Shown: piece by piece, positions 1-6,872 of the stretch
Layout: each line of letters begins with the position of its first letter
Position numbering within the stretch: the stretch's first letter is position 1
Assembly (NCBI GenBank): GCA_021788565.1
Contig: JAJYKO010000217.1
Coordinates: 1 to 7,973 of the forward strand
Length of the DNA: 7,973 nt
Direction of reading: 5' to 3'
Origin: Chloroflexota bacterium
GTDB taxonomy: Bacteria; Chloroflexota; UBA6077
The notes under the pieces: model-generated
The model's database searches: none
What the model saw: only the letters and a program-made list of their open reading frames with translations
Told to the model about the DNA's origin: nothing
Translations under genes and position numbers: made by a program

Positions 1-836
1 GATTGGTAGCGAGCCTCACTCTCATCGTCGGTCCCGCCCCCCTCGTGCTTGACGTAGTAGCTCCGCAGAGTAGAGGTAACGAAGTGATTGGTGGCTGCCA
101 CGATGTGGTTCGTCGGGGGAACGATCCCCCAGTAGCGGTGGCCTACCTCGAATACCGCCATCTCCCCTTCAACATCGACCAGGACCAGGTTCCCCGGACC
201 CATGCGTGGCGTCGCCTTCAGATATTCCAGTGCTGAAGTCACTGAAGCGTGGTGTTCAAGCAACTCCATCATGAGGGTATATCGCGCAAGGCCAGGCCCA
301 TTGTCCGAGGACGGCACATACGTGTCGGCGACGGCTAGGCCCTTCTCGTTCATCCCGGAACTGAAGACACATGGACTGCCGGCGCTCGTGACGTACAGGT
401 ACCGGTAGCCATCTTGGGGTGTTGCCCGAGCCACGGCTTGGAGCGGCAGATGTGCAAGGTTGTAGTCGCGGTTCTTGGTGAGGAGAGGCAGACCATCCGC
501 GGTGGCGGGTCCCGACGCTGCCCAGACGGTGCACCCCTCGGCCTCCGAAGCTTCTCTCTGTCTATCCTCCAGGTAGGAAGCGGCCGCATACCGGAGCAGC
601 AGGGAGCCATCCAGATCGAGGGCCTCAGCCATTCCTGCCAGCATGTCGAGGGTGGAGCGTGCCTGGGCCTCCCACACCCGTTCCAACTCCTCGATCAGAC
701 CGTAGTTTGGGCTGCCCGCCAGGACAGCGAGACGCCTATTCGCAACATCGACGATCAATGGCCGCAGGTCCAGGACCTGCTGGCCGTGCTGGAAACCCAT
801 CTGATAGTGATTGCCGCGGAGATCGATATCTCTCAC
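1..836 (-). CDS. C45-family autoproteolytic acyltransferase/amidohydrolase (isopenicillin N acyltransferase-like), 3' end cut by window edge
   Basis: An uninterrupted frame of 278 codons starts at GTG 836-834 and leaves the left edge without a stop. The GTG overlaps the upstream ATPase stop as GTGA, with a weak AGG-type ribosome site about 7 nt upstream. Residues 8-18 (GNHYQMGFQHG) match the N-terminal signature of the family. By my recollection of Penicillium AAT (357 aa), the signature Gly is residue 8 there too, which supports this start. The self-cleavage site is Gly101-Cys102 (EGCTVW; Gly102-Cys103 in Penicillium). It is followed by a KNRD motif ending at Asp124 and a TNH motif at residues 249-251. 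Family knowledge: the precursor cuts itself before the Cys, which becomes the N-terminal nucleophile for amide hydrolysis or acyl transfer. Roughly 80 C-terminal residues should lie outside the window, including the conserved Ser-Arg region. There is no signal peptide, so it is probably cytosolic and acts on what the transporter brings in. The substrate is unknown; penicillin chemistry is not implied. Confidence 0.9.
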   Translation of the reverse strand, partial: MRDIDLRGNHYQMGFQHGQQVLDLRPLIVDVANRRLAVLAGSPNYGLIEELERVWEAQARSTLDMLAGMAEALDLDGSLLLRYAAASYLEDRQREASEAEGCTVWAASGPATADGLPLLTKNRDYNLAHLPLQAVARATPQDGYRYLYVTSAGSPCVFSSGMNEKGLAVADTYVPSSDNGPGLARYTLMMELLEHHASVTSALEYLKATPRMGPGNLVLVDVEGEMAVFEVGHRYWGIVPPTNHIVAATNHFVTSTLRSYYVKHEGGGTDDESEARYQ

Positions 837-1897
837 TTGGTGGCCTGCCCAACGGTTTCGTCGGAGGCCGCGGACTGGGCCTCGTAGAGCCAGCAGGCCA
901 CCCGCCGCCCCTCGATCTGGAACAGCGGCGGCTGCCGTTGGCTGCAATCGCTCCGGTCGCGCGCAAAACAGCGCGGATGGAAATGGCACCCGGAGGGCGG
1001 ATTGATTGGGCTCGGAACGGTGCCCGGCAGGATGACGCGACGGCGGCGCACGGACTTATCCATGGACGGAATAGCCGCCAGCAGTGCCTGTGTGTATGGG
1101 TGCAGCGGATTGGCATACAGCTCATCCGTCGGACCCTCTTCCACGATGCGTCCCAGGTACATCACAGCCACACGATCGCTGATGTGGTGGATCAGGCTGA
1201 GGTCGTGGGCAATGAATAGATAGGTAAGGTGATACTCCTCCTGCAACTCCTCCAGCAAATTGATCACCTGGGCCTGGACCGAGACGTCCAGGGATGAGAC
1301 AGGCTCGTCGGCGACGATAAACTGGGGCTGCATGGCGATAGCGCGGGCAATTCCGATCCGCTGGCGCTGCCCGCCCGAGAACTGGTGCGGATACTGGTCC
1401 AGGTGCCGAGGGCTCAATCCCACCCGTTCCAGGAGTCGCACGATGACCTCTTCCTGCTCGCGGATGTCCTTCAGGCCCCGGCTTCGCAGCGGCACGGATA
1501 CGATCTCGCGGACGGTCTTCCGAGGATTCAGCGACGCATAGGGGTTCTGGAATATGATCTGGGCAATTCGGTAGAAGTCGACCCCGCTGGGAGAACCGCT
1601 CTCCTCTCCGTTCGAGATGTGCCGCCCCTTGTCGAGCGGTATGCCCTTGAACAGGATCTCCCCAGACGTCGGTTGGTACAACTGGATGATAACGCGACCA
1701 AAGGTCGTCTTGCCACAGCCGCTCTCGCCCACGAGCCCCATCGTCTCGCCCTGCCAGATCTTGAGGCTCACGCCGTCCACTGCCCGCACGGCGGTATTGT
1801 GAGCGCCGGCCAGTACCCGGGCCAGGATGCCCGGTCGCAGCGAGAAATGCTTGACAATATCGCGCGCCTCGACCAGTGGAACAATGCTTTGCATCAC
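833..1897 (-). CDS. dppF: ABC transporter ATP-binding protein, DppF/OppF type
   Basis: This is a 354-residue nucleotide-binding subunit of a peptide/opine/nickel-type importer; it pairs with the DppD-like protein upstream. Visible motifs are Walker A GESGCGKT (57-64), Q-loop Gln117 in [13 protein letters not shown], signature SGGQRQR (174-180), Walker B FIVADEP (193-199) and H-loop His231. The family C-terminal extension follows ([12 protein letters not shown], then [10 protein letters not shown]), with Cys304, Cys310, Cys318 and Cys335 in the spacing associated with an Fe-S cluster in some homologues. About nine extra residues (around 93-106, rich in Gly/Ser) sit before the Q-loop compared with E. 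coli DppF as I recall it. Two starts are possible: GTG 1897-1895, overlapping the preceding stop as GTGA, or ATG 1894-1892 one codon later, which is slightly better spaced from GGTGAG. The choice changes the protein by one residue. The stop overlaps the start of the C45 enzyme gene. The Dpp name reflects family and gene order, not proven dipeptide transport. Confidence 0.96.
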   Translation of the reverse strand: MMQSIVPLVEARDIVKHFSLRPGILARVLAGAHNTAVRAVDGVSLKIWQGETMGLVGESGCGKTTFGRVIIQLYQPTSGEILFKGIPLDKGRHISNGEESGSPSGVDFYRIAQIIFQNPYASLNPRKTVREIVSVPLRSRGLKDIREQEEVIVRLLERVGLSPRHLDQYPHQFSGGQRQRIGIARAIAMQPQFIVADEPVSSLDVSVQAQVINLLEELQEEYHLTYLFIAHDLSLIHHISDRVAVMYLGRIVEEGPTDELYANPLHPYTQALLAAIPSMDKSVRRRRVILPGTVPSPINPPSGCHFHPRCFARDRSDCSQRQPPLFQIEGRRVACWLYEAQSAASDETVGQATK

Positions 1898-2955
1898 ATC
1901 ATCTCACCAGGCAGGATGTCCGCCCAGTCCCAACTCTCCTGTCGCGCACCCGTGTGACGAAGGCAGCGGGCCAGGTGATCGGGACCGACCCGGAACAGTG
2001 GGACGGGGCCGGCCTCACAAGTAGGCTGTGCATAAGGGCAGCGAGGGGCAAACGCGCAACCGGCTCCCAGCGCCGCCAGGTCGGGGACGTTGCCCGGTAT
2101 CGGCTGGATGCGTGTCCGACGCGACGAGATCCGAGGTATGCAGGAGAGCAAGCCACGCGTATAGGGATGCTGCGGAGAGTCGATAACCTCGTCGACCGGA
2201 CCGGTCTCGACGATGCGCCCGGCGTACATTACAGCGATGCGCTGACAGAACTCGGAAGCCAGGTCAAGATTGTGGGTGACCAGCACAATGGCCACTCCCC
2301 GCTCCTGGTTGATGCGCCGCATCAGATCCATGATCTGTGCCTGGATCGTCACGTCGAGGGAAGTGGTGGGCTCGTCAGCGAGCAGCAGCTTTGGCTCGCA
2401 CGCGAGCGCGATCGCGATGAGGGCTCGCTGCTGCATCCCGCCGCTGAACTGGTGTGGGTATTCGTTGAAGCGGTCAGCAGGCGAAGAGATGCCGACCTCC
2501 GCCAGGAGCTCGTAGACCCGGTCCATCTCGGTCCGGGCTCGGGAGTGGCTGAGCGGCGACACCGGCCCGCCGCCGTCCATGATGTGGTGGATGCGCAGCG
2601 ACTCGCGGATCTGCTCTCCCACGGTGAAGGCCGGGTTCATTGTAGTCTGTGGATCCTGAAAGATCATCGCGATGTCCTTGCCCCGGATGCGACGCATTGC
2701 CTGACCCGAAAGGCGGAGCAGATCGACGCCCTGGAACAGGATCTCACCAGCCACGACGCGACCCGGCGAGGTGATCAGCCGCAGAACAGAGAGCATCGTG
2801 ACGCTCTTGCCGCAGCCTGACTCTCCGACGACGCCCAGGATCTCACCCTTGTTGAGGGTCAGGCTGACGCCCGCTGCCGCCGGCACCAGTCCGCGGCGAG
2901 TTGGGAAGACGGTCGTCAGGTTCCTCAGCTCGAGCAACGGGATGTCAGTGCCCAT
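1894..2955 (-). CDS. dppD: ABC transporter ATP-binding protein, DppD/OppD type
   Basis: This 353-residue protein is the first of the two ATPases that power the importer from the cytoplasmic face. Motifs seen are Walker A GESGCGKS (44-51), Q-loop Gln100 in MIFQDPQTTMNP, signature SGGMQQR (171-177), Walker B LLLADEP (190-196) and H-loop His228. The C-terminal oligopeptide/dipeptide extension begins around HPYTRGLLSCIPR (263-275) and carries Cys300, Cys306, Cys313 and Cys331 (C-x5-C-x6-C-x17-C). This matches the four-cysteine pattern linked to a [4Fe-4S] cluster in some DppD/OppD proteins. Start ATG 2955-2953 is 6 nt after the preceding permease stop; GGAG at 2968-2965, inside the end of that gene, is a well-spaced ribosome site. 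Residues 127-140 (GGGPVSPLSHSRAR) form a short insertion in the helical region. The last codons overlap the start of the DppF-like gene. Confidence 0.97.
   Translation of the reverse strand: MGTDIPLLELRNLTTVFPTRRGLVPAAAGVSLTLNKGEILGVVGESGCGKSVTMLSVLRLITSPGRVVAGEILFQGVDLLRLSGQAMRRIRGKDIAMIFQDPQTTMNPAFTVGEQIRESLRIHHIMDGGGPVSPLSHSRARTEMDRVYELLAEVGISSPADRFNEYPHQFSGGMQQRALIAIALACEPKLLLADEPTTSLDVTIQAQIMDLMRRINQERGVAIVLVTHNLDLASEFCQRIAVMYAGRIVETGPVDEVIDSPQHPYTRGLLSCIPRISSRRTRIQPIPGNVPDLAALGAGCAFAPRCPYAQPTCEAGPVPLFRVGPDHLARCLRHTGARQESWDWADILPGEMM
1903..1908 (-). promoter_or_regulatory. ribosome binding site of the DppF-like gene
   Basis: GGTGAG lies inside the last codons of the DppD-like gene. It is 5 nt from the GTG at 1897 and 8 nt from the ATG at 1894, so spacing mildly favours the ATG. 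Because the site and start are within or overlapping the upstream gene, translation of the two ATPases is probably coupled. Confidence 0.5.
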
Positions 2956-2961
2956 CGTTCC

Positions 2962-3894
2962 CTACTCCACCTTGAGCCGCGGATCGAGAATGTCACGCAG
3001 CCCCTCGCCAAACACGTTGATGGACACGACCAGCACTAGGATGGCGAGGCCCGGGAAGGTCGATACCCACCATGCGTTGAAAAGGTAGTCGCGACCGCTG
3101 GCGACCATCGAGCCCCAGGCTGGATCCGGCGGTTGGATGCCCAGGCCAAGGAAGCTCAAGCTGGCCTCCATGATGATCATGTAGCCCAGGCGCAGTGTAG
3201 CCAGCACGAACACCGACTGGACGATATTGGGCAGGATCTCGGACGCCATTATTGCCAGGTCCCTGCGCCCGGACACGCGAGCCGCCTCGACATACTCCTT
3301 GCCTCTTTCGGCAAGCATTTCTCCTCGCACGAGACGGAAGAACTCGACCCATCCCTTGAATGCGAGCGCGAGTACGAGGTTAACGAAGCCCGGGCCGAGA
3401 AAAGCCATCATGCCGATGGCAAAGATCAGGAACGGGAACGCCAGCAGCAGGTCGGCGAAGCGTGAGAGGATCTCATCCAGCCAGCCCCGATAATAGCCGG
3501 AAACCGCCCCAAGAACCGAGCCCACCACGACTGAGGCAACGACGCTCAGCACTCCCACGGCTAGCGAGATGCGGGCACCGAAAACGATTCTGGTCAGCAG
3601 ATCCCGCCCCTGATCGTCGGTTCCCAGCGGGTAGTCCCAACTGCCGCCCTTCTCCCACGCCGGAGGGTCGAACTTCAGTAGCAGGCTCCCGCGCGTGGGG
3701 TCGTGCGTAGTAATCGAGCCCGCGAAGAGCGCGGCGAGAATGAAGAGGAGCACAATGACGCCGCCAATGAGGGTGACCGGGCGCTGCCATAGCTCCGCGG
3801 CGAGTTCCACCAGGCCCTGCCGCCACAGCTTGAGGCGGATCTGCCAGGCATAGCTCCAGCCCGCCTGTCTCCGTGTCTGCGCTTGTACCGCCAT
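2962..3894 (-). CDS. dppC: ABC transporter permease, DppC/OppC type
   Basis: This 310-residue inner-membrane subunit forms the translocation channel with the DppB-like protein. It has a cytoplasmic amphipathic N-terminus (about 1-38, the OppC_N style), a first membrane helix at about 41-60, and then the family motif YPLGTDDQGRDLLTR (88-102). Further hydrophobic helices lie at about 110-133, 148-182, 225-241 and 280-297. The EAA loop, which docks on the ATPases, is AARVSGRRDLAIMASEILPN (204-223). It is followed by the conserved EASLSFLGLGIQPP (243-256) and a C-terminal GEGLRDILDPRLK. Length and motif order are normal for the family and nothing is missing. Start ATG 3894-3892 is preceded by GGGAG at 3905-3901, spacing 6 nt. 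It begins 18 nt after the DppB-like stop and ends 6 nt before the DppD-like start, so it clearly belongs to the same transcript. The substrate cannot be inferred from this subunit. Confidence 0.97.
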   Translation of the reverse strand: MAVQAQTRRQAGWSYAWQIRLKLWRQGLVELAAELWQRPVTLIGGVIVLLFILAALFAGSITTHDPTRGSLLLKFDPPAWEKGGSWDYPLGTDDQGRDLLTRIVFGARISLAVGVLSVVASVVVGSVLGAVSGYYRGWLDEILSRFADLLLAFPFLIFAIGMMAFLGPGFVNLVLALAFKGWVEFFRLVRGEMLAERGKEYVEAARVSGRRDLAIMASEILPNIVQSVFVLATLRLGYMIIMEASLSFLGLGIQPPDPAWGSMVASGRDYLFNAWWVSTFPGLAILVLVVSINVFGEGLRDILDPRLKVE

Positions 3895-3912
3895 AGATCT
3901 CTCCCGTTGCCC

Positions 3913-4923
3913 TTACAGCGAGATGCGAGGATTCAGATAGGTGTATAAGATGTCCACAGCAAGGTTGACCAGCACGAAGGTGAAGGCATAGATCATTACC
4001 GCGCCCTGGATGAGCGGGAAGTCCCTATTGAATATCGCGTCCACCACGAGCCGGCCGAGTCCCGGCCAGCTGAAGACCGTCTCAACGATCATATTGCCGC
4101 CGAGCAGCACGCCCACCTGAAGCCCGACGACGGTGATCGTAGGAATTAAGGCATTGCGCAGGCAATGCTTCATGATCACGACCCATTCGCTGGCGCCTTT
4201 GGCCCGCGCGAGCCTGATGTAGTCGCTCCGAAGCACTTCGAGCATGGTGGATCGCAGCACACGGGCGATAATGGCCGCTACTCCCGCTCCCAGGGTGATC
4301 GAGGGCAGTATCAGGTGCTTCAGGCTGTCCCACAGGGCAGCTCCGTTGCCGGTGAGTATGCTGTCCAGCACGTACATGCCCGTCACCTGCTGAAGGTGAA
4401 TGTTGGAGCTGAGGCGGCCGTCGGAGGGGAGCCACTGCAGGCGGACCGCAAAGAACAGGATGAGGACGATGCCGAGCCAGAAACCAGGCATGGAGATCCC
4501 GAGGAAAGCACCGGCCATACTCAGACGGTCGACGAGGGAATTCTGGCGGATGGCCGAGATAATGCCGATTGGGAGGCCGATGATCAGGCTGACGAGGAGA
4601 GCGCCGATCGTCATCTCGATGGTCGCGGGCAGCCGCTCACCCAGCAGGTCGACCACCGGCTTGTTCCGGATGTACGAGTAGCCCAGGTCACCCCGCACGG
4701 CGCCGCTGAGAAAGTACCACAGCTGCGTCGGTATCGACTCGTCCAGGTGGAACTGGTGGCGAAGTTCTGCCATCTGGGTGGCCGAGACGGCGCCGCCCCT
4801 GCCCATCATGATGTCCACGGGGTCGCCGGGGGTGAGCCGTATGAAGAAGAAGACCACGACAGCCACGCCCAGCATTACCGGTATCGTGGCCAAAACGCGC
4901 TCCAGGATCTTTACCGATCGCAT
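3913..4923 (-). CDS. dppB: ABC transporter permease, DppB/OppB type
   Basis: This is a 336-residue inner-membrane channel subunit. Hydrophobic helices are visible at about 10-29, 102-125, 137-160, 203-222, 262-280 and 305-329. The first helix runs into RLTPGDP (29-35), a DppB hallmark. The large periplasmic loop after helix 1 contains GDLGYSY (78-84). The EAA cytoplasmic loop is ARAKGASEWVVIMKHCLRNA (239-258), followed by the conserved VETVFSWPGLGRL (280-292) and the C-terminal YLNPRISL. Length and motifs are typical. Start ATG 4923-4921 has GAGGT at 4938-4934, spaced 10 nt. A long stem-loop in the 111-nt leader ends directly next to that site. This position, between the binding-protein gene and the membrane components, is where many import operons hold a structure that lets the binding protein be made in excess over the permeases. 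Confidence 0.97.
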   Translation of the reverse strand: MRSVKILERVLATIPVMLGVAVVVFFFIRLTPGDPVDIMMGRGGAVSATQMAELRHQFHLDESIPTQLWYFLSGAVRGDLGYSYIRNKPVVDLLGERLPATIEMTIGALLVSLIIGLPIGIISAIRQNSLVDRLSMAGAFLGISMPGFWLGIVLILFFAVRLQWLPSDGRLSSNIHLQQVTGMYVLDSILTGNGAALWDSLKHLILPSITLGAGVAAIIARVLRSTMLEVLRSDYIRLARAKGASEWVVIMKHCLRNALIPTITVVGLQVGVLLGGNMIVETVFSWPGLGRLVVDAIFNRDFPLIQGAVMIYAFTFVLVNLAVDILYTYLNPRISL

Positions 4924-4933
4924 CGCCCTATCT

Positions 4934-4938
4934 ACCTC
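4934..4938 (-). promoter_or_regulatory. ribosome binding site of the DppB-like gene, abutting a stem-loop
   Basis: GAGGT lies 10 nt before the ATG and is the best ribosome site in the leader. Its first base directly follows the last base of the 17-bp stem described in the adjacent entry, so folding of the leader could limit ribosome access. A second purine run (TAGGG, 4930-4926) is too close to the start to be preferred. Confidence 0.5.
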
Positions 4939-5004
4939 ACCACGGAGACACGGAGTTCGCCGAGATGACCGCGGAGAGCCCCGTGCCCTCCGTGCCTCCG
5001 TGGT
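4939..5004 (-). repeat. long inverted repeat / mRNA stem-loop between binding-protein and permease genes
   Basis: Arms 4939-4955 and 4988-5004 are inverted copies matching at 16 of 17 positions. The one mismatch is a G-U wobble in minus-strand RNA, so all 17 pairs can form around a 32-nt loop. On the minus strand the first arm begins ACCACGGAGGCACGGAG and contains tandem CACGGAGG-like units, with a third partial copy (GCACGG) running into the loop. No U-tract follows the stem, so it is not a standard intrinsic terminator. Likely roles are 3'-end protection of the binding-protein transcript, partial attenuation, or damping of permease translation. From memory, intergenic elements of this CCACGGAG...CTCCGTGG type recur in environmental bacterial genomes, so it may be one copy of a dispersed repeat. 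Confidence 0.8.
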
Positions 5005-5034
5005 TAGCTCAAAGGTCCTTGTTACTAGCCTGGC

Positions 5035-6777
5035 CTACTTCACGCCGACGTCGTGCAGATTCTCGCGGCTGTCGGACGCTGGTTCCCAGTTCTGGACGCG
5101 CGCCGAGGCTGCCTCGATGGCCTGCGGCAGCACCAGGAACACCGCCGGTGCCTCGTCGTAGATCAGCTTCTGTGCCTCGTTGTAGATGGCATGGCGCTTC
5201 GCCACGTCGGGTTCGATCTCACCGTCCTTGATAAGCTGGTCGACCCGGGCATTTGAGTAGCCGGAGAAGTTGCCTCGCCCGTAGGCCGAACCCTTCTTGT
5301 AGGTCGCCCACTTCGCTTCCATGTGGCCCACCGGATCGAAAGCCGCGTCGCCCCAGTCGCCCACGAATGCCTGGCGCTCGCCGGCAAGTAGTTGGGGCGT
5401 GATCACTCCGTACTCCCAGACACGGACGCTGGAGTTGACCCCGACGTCCAGGAGCATCGCGGAGATCGCTTCCGCGAGGGGGCGGATTGTGGAGATCGTA
5501 TCCATGACAAAGGTGAATGGTTTGCCATCCTTGGTCAAGGTGCCTCCCGCGCCCGGGGTCCATCCGGCCTCTTTGAGCAAGGCGAGCGCCTTGTTCTTAT
5601 CGTATGGGTACGGCTTTAGATTCGGATCCGCGAAGTTGTCCAATGGGGAGAGCGGGCCGCCCAGCGGCTGGGCCATGCCGTTGTACACCTTCTTGACGAT
5701 CAGATCCTTGTCGACGGAGTAGTTGAGCGCCTGGCGGACCCGAACGTCGGTAAACGGCTCCTGCTTGACGTTCATCTCCATCCACAGCGGGCGCGTGCCC
5801 GCAACGGTCTTAACCTGGACACCGGACTTGGCCTTGAGGGTGTCGATCAGATCAGCCGGCACCTCGGTGATGATGTCTACCTCTCCCGACAGGAGGGCCG
5901 CGACACGGGTCGACGTTTCCGGAATGACCCGGAAGACCGCGCGCTGTACCTGGGCCGGACCGACTGGCGGGAGGTCTGGAGCGCCACCCCAGTAGTCGGC
6001 GAAACGTTCCATCACGACTTCTTCGAGGCCACTGCTAGCCGAGACGAACTTGAAGGGACCCTCGCCCATCGGCTTCTCCGCCAGCCCCTTGGAGCCGTTC
6101 TTCTCGACGTACGCCTTCGAGACGATCTGCTGTTGGACGAGTTGCTGAAACGCGGAAGGCCAGGGGCCGCTGAAGTTCATAACCGCGGTCAGGTCGTCCT
6201 TTTTGTCGATGGAGAGGAGCGGCGCGACGAGCCCCTTGCGGGGAGAGGTGTGTGGCTTCGGATAGTCGATCGCGTTGTCGGTGATGATCCGACGGAAGGT
6301 GAACACCACGTCGTCCGCCGTGAGCGGGCTGCCATCGTGAAACTTGATGCCGGAGCGGATCTTCAGTTGAAGGGTCTTGGGATCGAGCCACGTAGCGGAC
6401 TCGGCTATCTCGAGGTGAGCTCCGCTTCCGTGGTCGCGGGTGAACAGGCCGTCGTACATGTTTCGAATGACGGTCTCGCTTTCCCGCTGGCTGTGGTCGG
6501 CTGGATCGAGGGTGACAGGGGCGCGCGCGAGAGCAACCGTCAACGTGGTGTTGGCCGGGGTCGACGCGCCCGCCTGGGGTTGGGGTGCTGTGGTTGGAGC
6601 CGATGCACCAGACGCAGGCACGCCAGCGGCAGGCCCGCCGGCGGGGGCTGCTGTGGGGCTGACCGGTGGCGTTGGGGTGCAGGCCGCCGCGACCCCAGCG
6701 AGGCCCGCCAACCCCAGCGCTCCCAGTATCTCGCGCCTGGTTACTCGCTTCTTCAAGTAACTCTCTCTGTCAGTCAT
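5035..6777 (-). CDS. ABC transporter family-5 substrate-binding lipoprotein (peptide/opine/nickel type)
   Basis: This 580-residue extracytoplasmic receptor delivers ligand to the permeases. The N-terminus has a Tat-like motif TRREILG (13-19), a hydrophobic segment (17-32) and Cys33 as the probable lipidation site. The residues before it (VAAAC) form an Ala-rich, non-classical lipobox. A Pro/Ala/Thr/Gly linker of about 45 residues (34-78) would tether the domain to the membrane. The SBP_bac_5 fold then runs from about 79 to the end. Its signatures are IKFHDGSPLTADDVVFTF (144-161), GEGPFKFVS (238-246), FTDVRVRQALNYSVDK (342-357) and YDEAPAVFLV (540-549). Start ATG 6777-6775 has an excellent AGGAGGG (6790-6784) 6 nt upstream, the strongest ribosome site in the window, which suits high expression of a receptor. 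It begins 98 nt past the dehydrogenase stop. Family members bind di- and oligopeptides, opines, nickel or metallophore complexes; this sequence does not decide among them. Confidence 0.96.
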   Translation of the reverse strand: MTDRESYLKKRVTRREILGALGLAGLAGVAAACTPTPPVSPTAAPAGGPAAGVPASGASAPTTAPQPQAGASTPANTTLTVALARAPVTLDPADHSQRESETVIRNMYDGLFTRDHGSGAHLEIAESATWLDPKTLQLKIRSGIKFHDGSPLTADDVVFTFRRIITDNAIDYPKPHTSPRKGLVAPLLSIDKKDDLTAVMNFSGPWPSAFQQLVQQQIVSKAYVEKNGSKGLAEKPMGEGPFKFVSASSGLEEVVMERFADYWGGAPDLPPVGPAQVQRAVFRVIPETSTRVAALLSGEVDIITEVPADLIDTLKAKSGVQVKTVAGTRPLWMEMNVKQEPFTDVRVRQALNYSVDKDLIVKKVYNGMAQPLGGPLSPLDNFADPNLKPYPYDKNKALALLKEAGWTPGAGGTLTKDGKPFTFVMDTISTIRPLAEAISAMLLDVGVNSSVRVWEYGVITPQLLAGERQAFVGDWGDAAFDPVGHMEAKWATYKKGSAYGRGNFSGYSNARVDQLIKDGEIEPDVAKRHAIYNEAQKLIYDEAPAVFLVLPQAIEAASARVQNWEPASDSRENLHDVGVK

Positions 6778-6872
6778 GACAATCCCTCCTCGCTCAATGG
6801 GGCGTCTAACCGAAACTGTTCTTCACAGGGGAGCCCAAGCAAACAACGAGGTGCGAATCCGATTCAACGGCG
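6778..6872 (-). other. intergenic leader between dehydrogenase and binding-protein genes
   Basis: This 95-nt spacer holds the strong ribosome site AGGAGGG (6790-6784) of the binding-protein gene. I find no convincing -35/-10 pair: the best try, TTGTTT with a 17-nt spacer to AAGAAC, has a poor -10. Nor is there a GC-rich hairpin followed by a U-run. It is therefore most simply a transcribed spacer inside the operon. A weak CTGT/ACAG hairpin is present but is too small to interpret. Confidence 0.5.

Noticed and set aside
256..610. Short minus-strand frames of 92 and 86 codons in the leftmost region
   Set aside because: They are out of frame with the 278-codon C45 reading, which has the family signatures and no internal stop.
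414..1219. Overlapping plus-strand frames of 157 and 186 codons (414-887 and 659-1219)
   Set aside because: They cover the minus-strand C45 enzyme and the DppF-like C-terminus, both supported by family motifs; the plus-strand products resemble nothing.
1876..2820. A 314-codon open frame on the plus strand
   Set aside because: It lies entirely opposite the strongly motif-supported DppD-like gene, has His/Arg/Asp-rich composition typical of antisense frames in high-GC DNA, and shows no recognisable domain.
4165..4968. A 267-codon plus-strand open frame
   Set aside because: It is antisense to the DppB-like permease; its Glu/Asp/His/Gln-rich, motif-free translation is what the complement of hydrophobic membrane codons gives.
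4941..5003. CACGGAG-type short repeats as a CRISPR array
   Set aside because: Units are 7-9 nt, adjacent, partly inverted and without spacers of regular length.
4939..5004. Stem-loop as an intrinsic transcription terminator
   Set aside because: No U-rich tract follows the stem, and the next gene starts 16 nt later within an obviously complete A-B-C-D-F set.
6856..6866. Palindrome GAATCCGATTC as an operator
   Set aside because: Five-base arms around one base are expected by chance and there is no promoter nearby.
6778..6872. Internal promoter for the transporter genes
   Set aside because: The best -35 candidate pairs only with a poor -10 (AAGAAC); it cannot be distinguished from background in this spacer.
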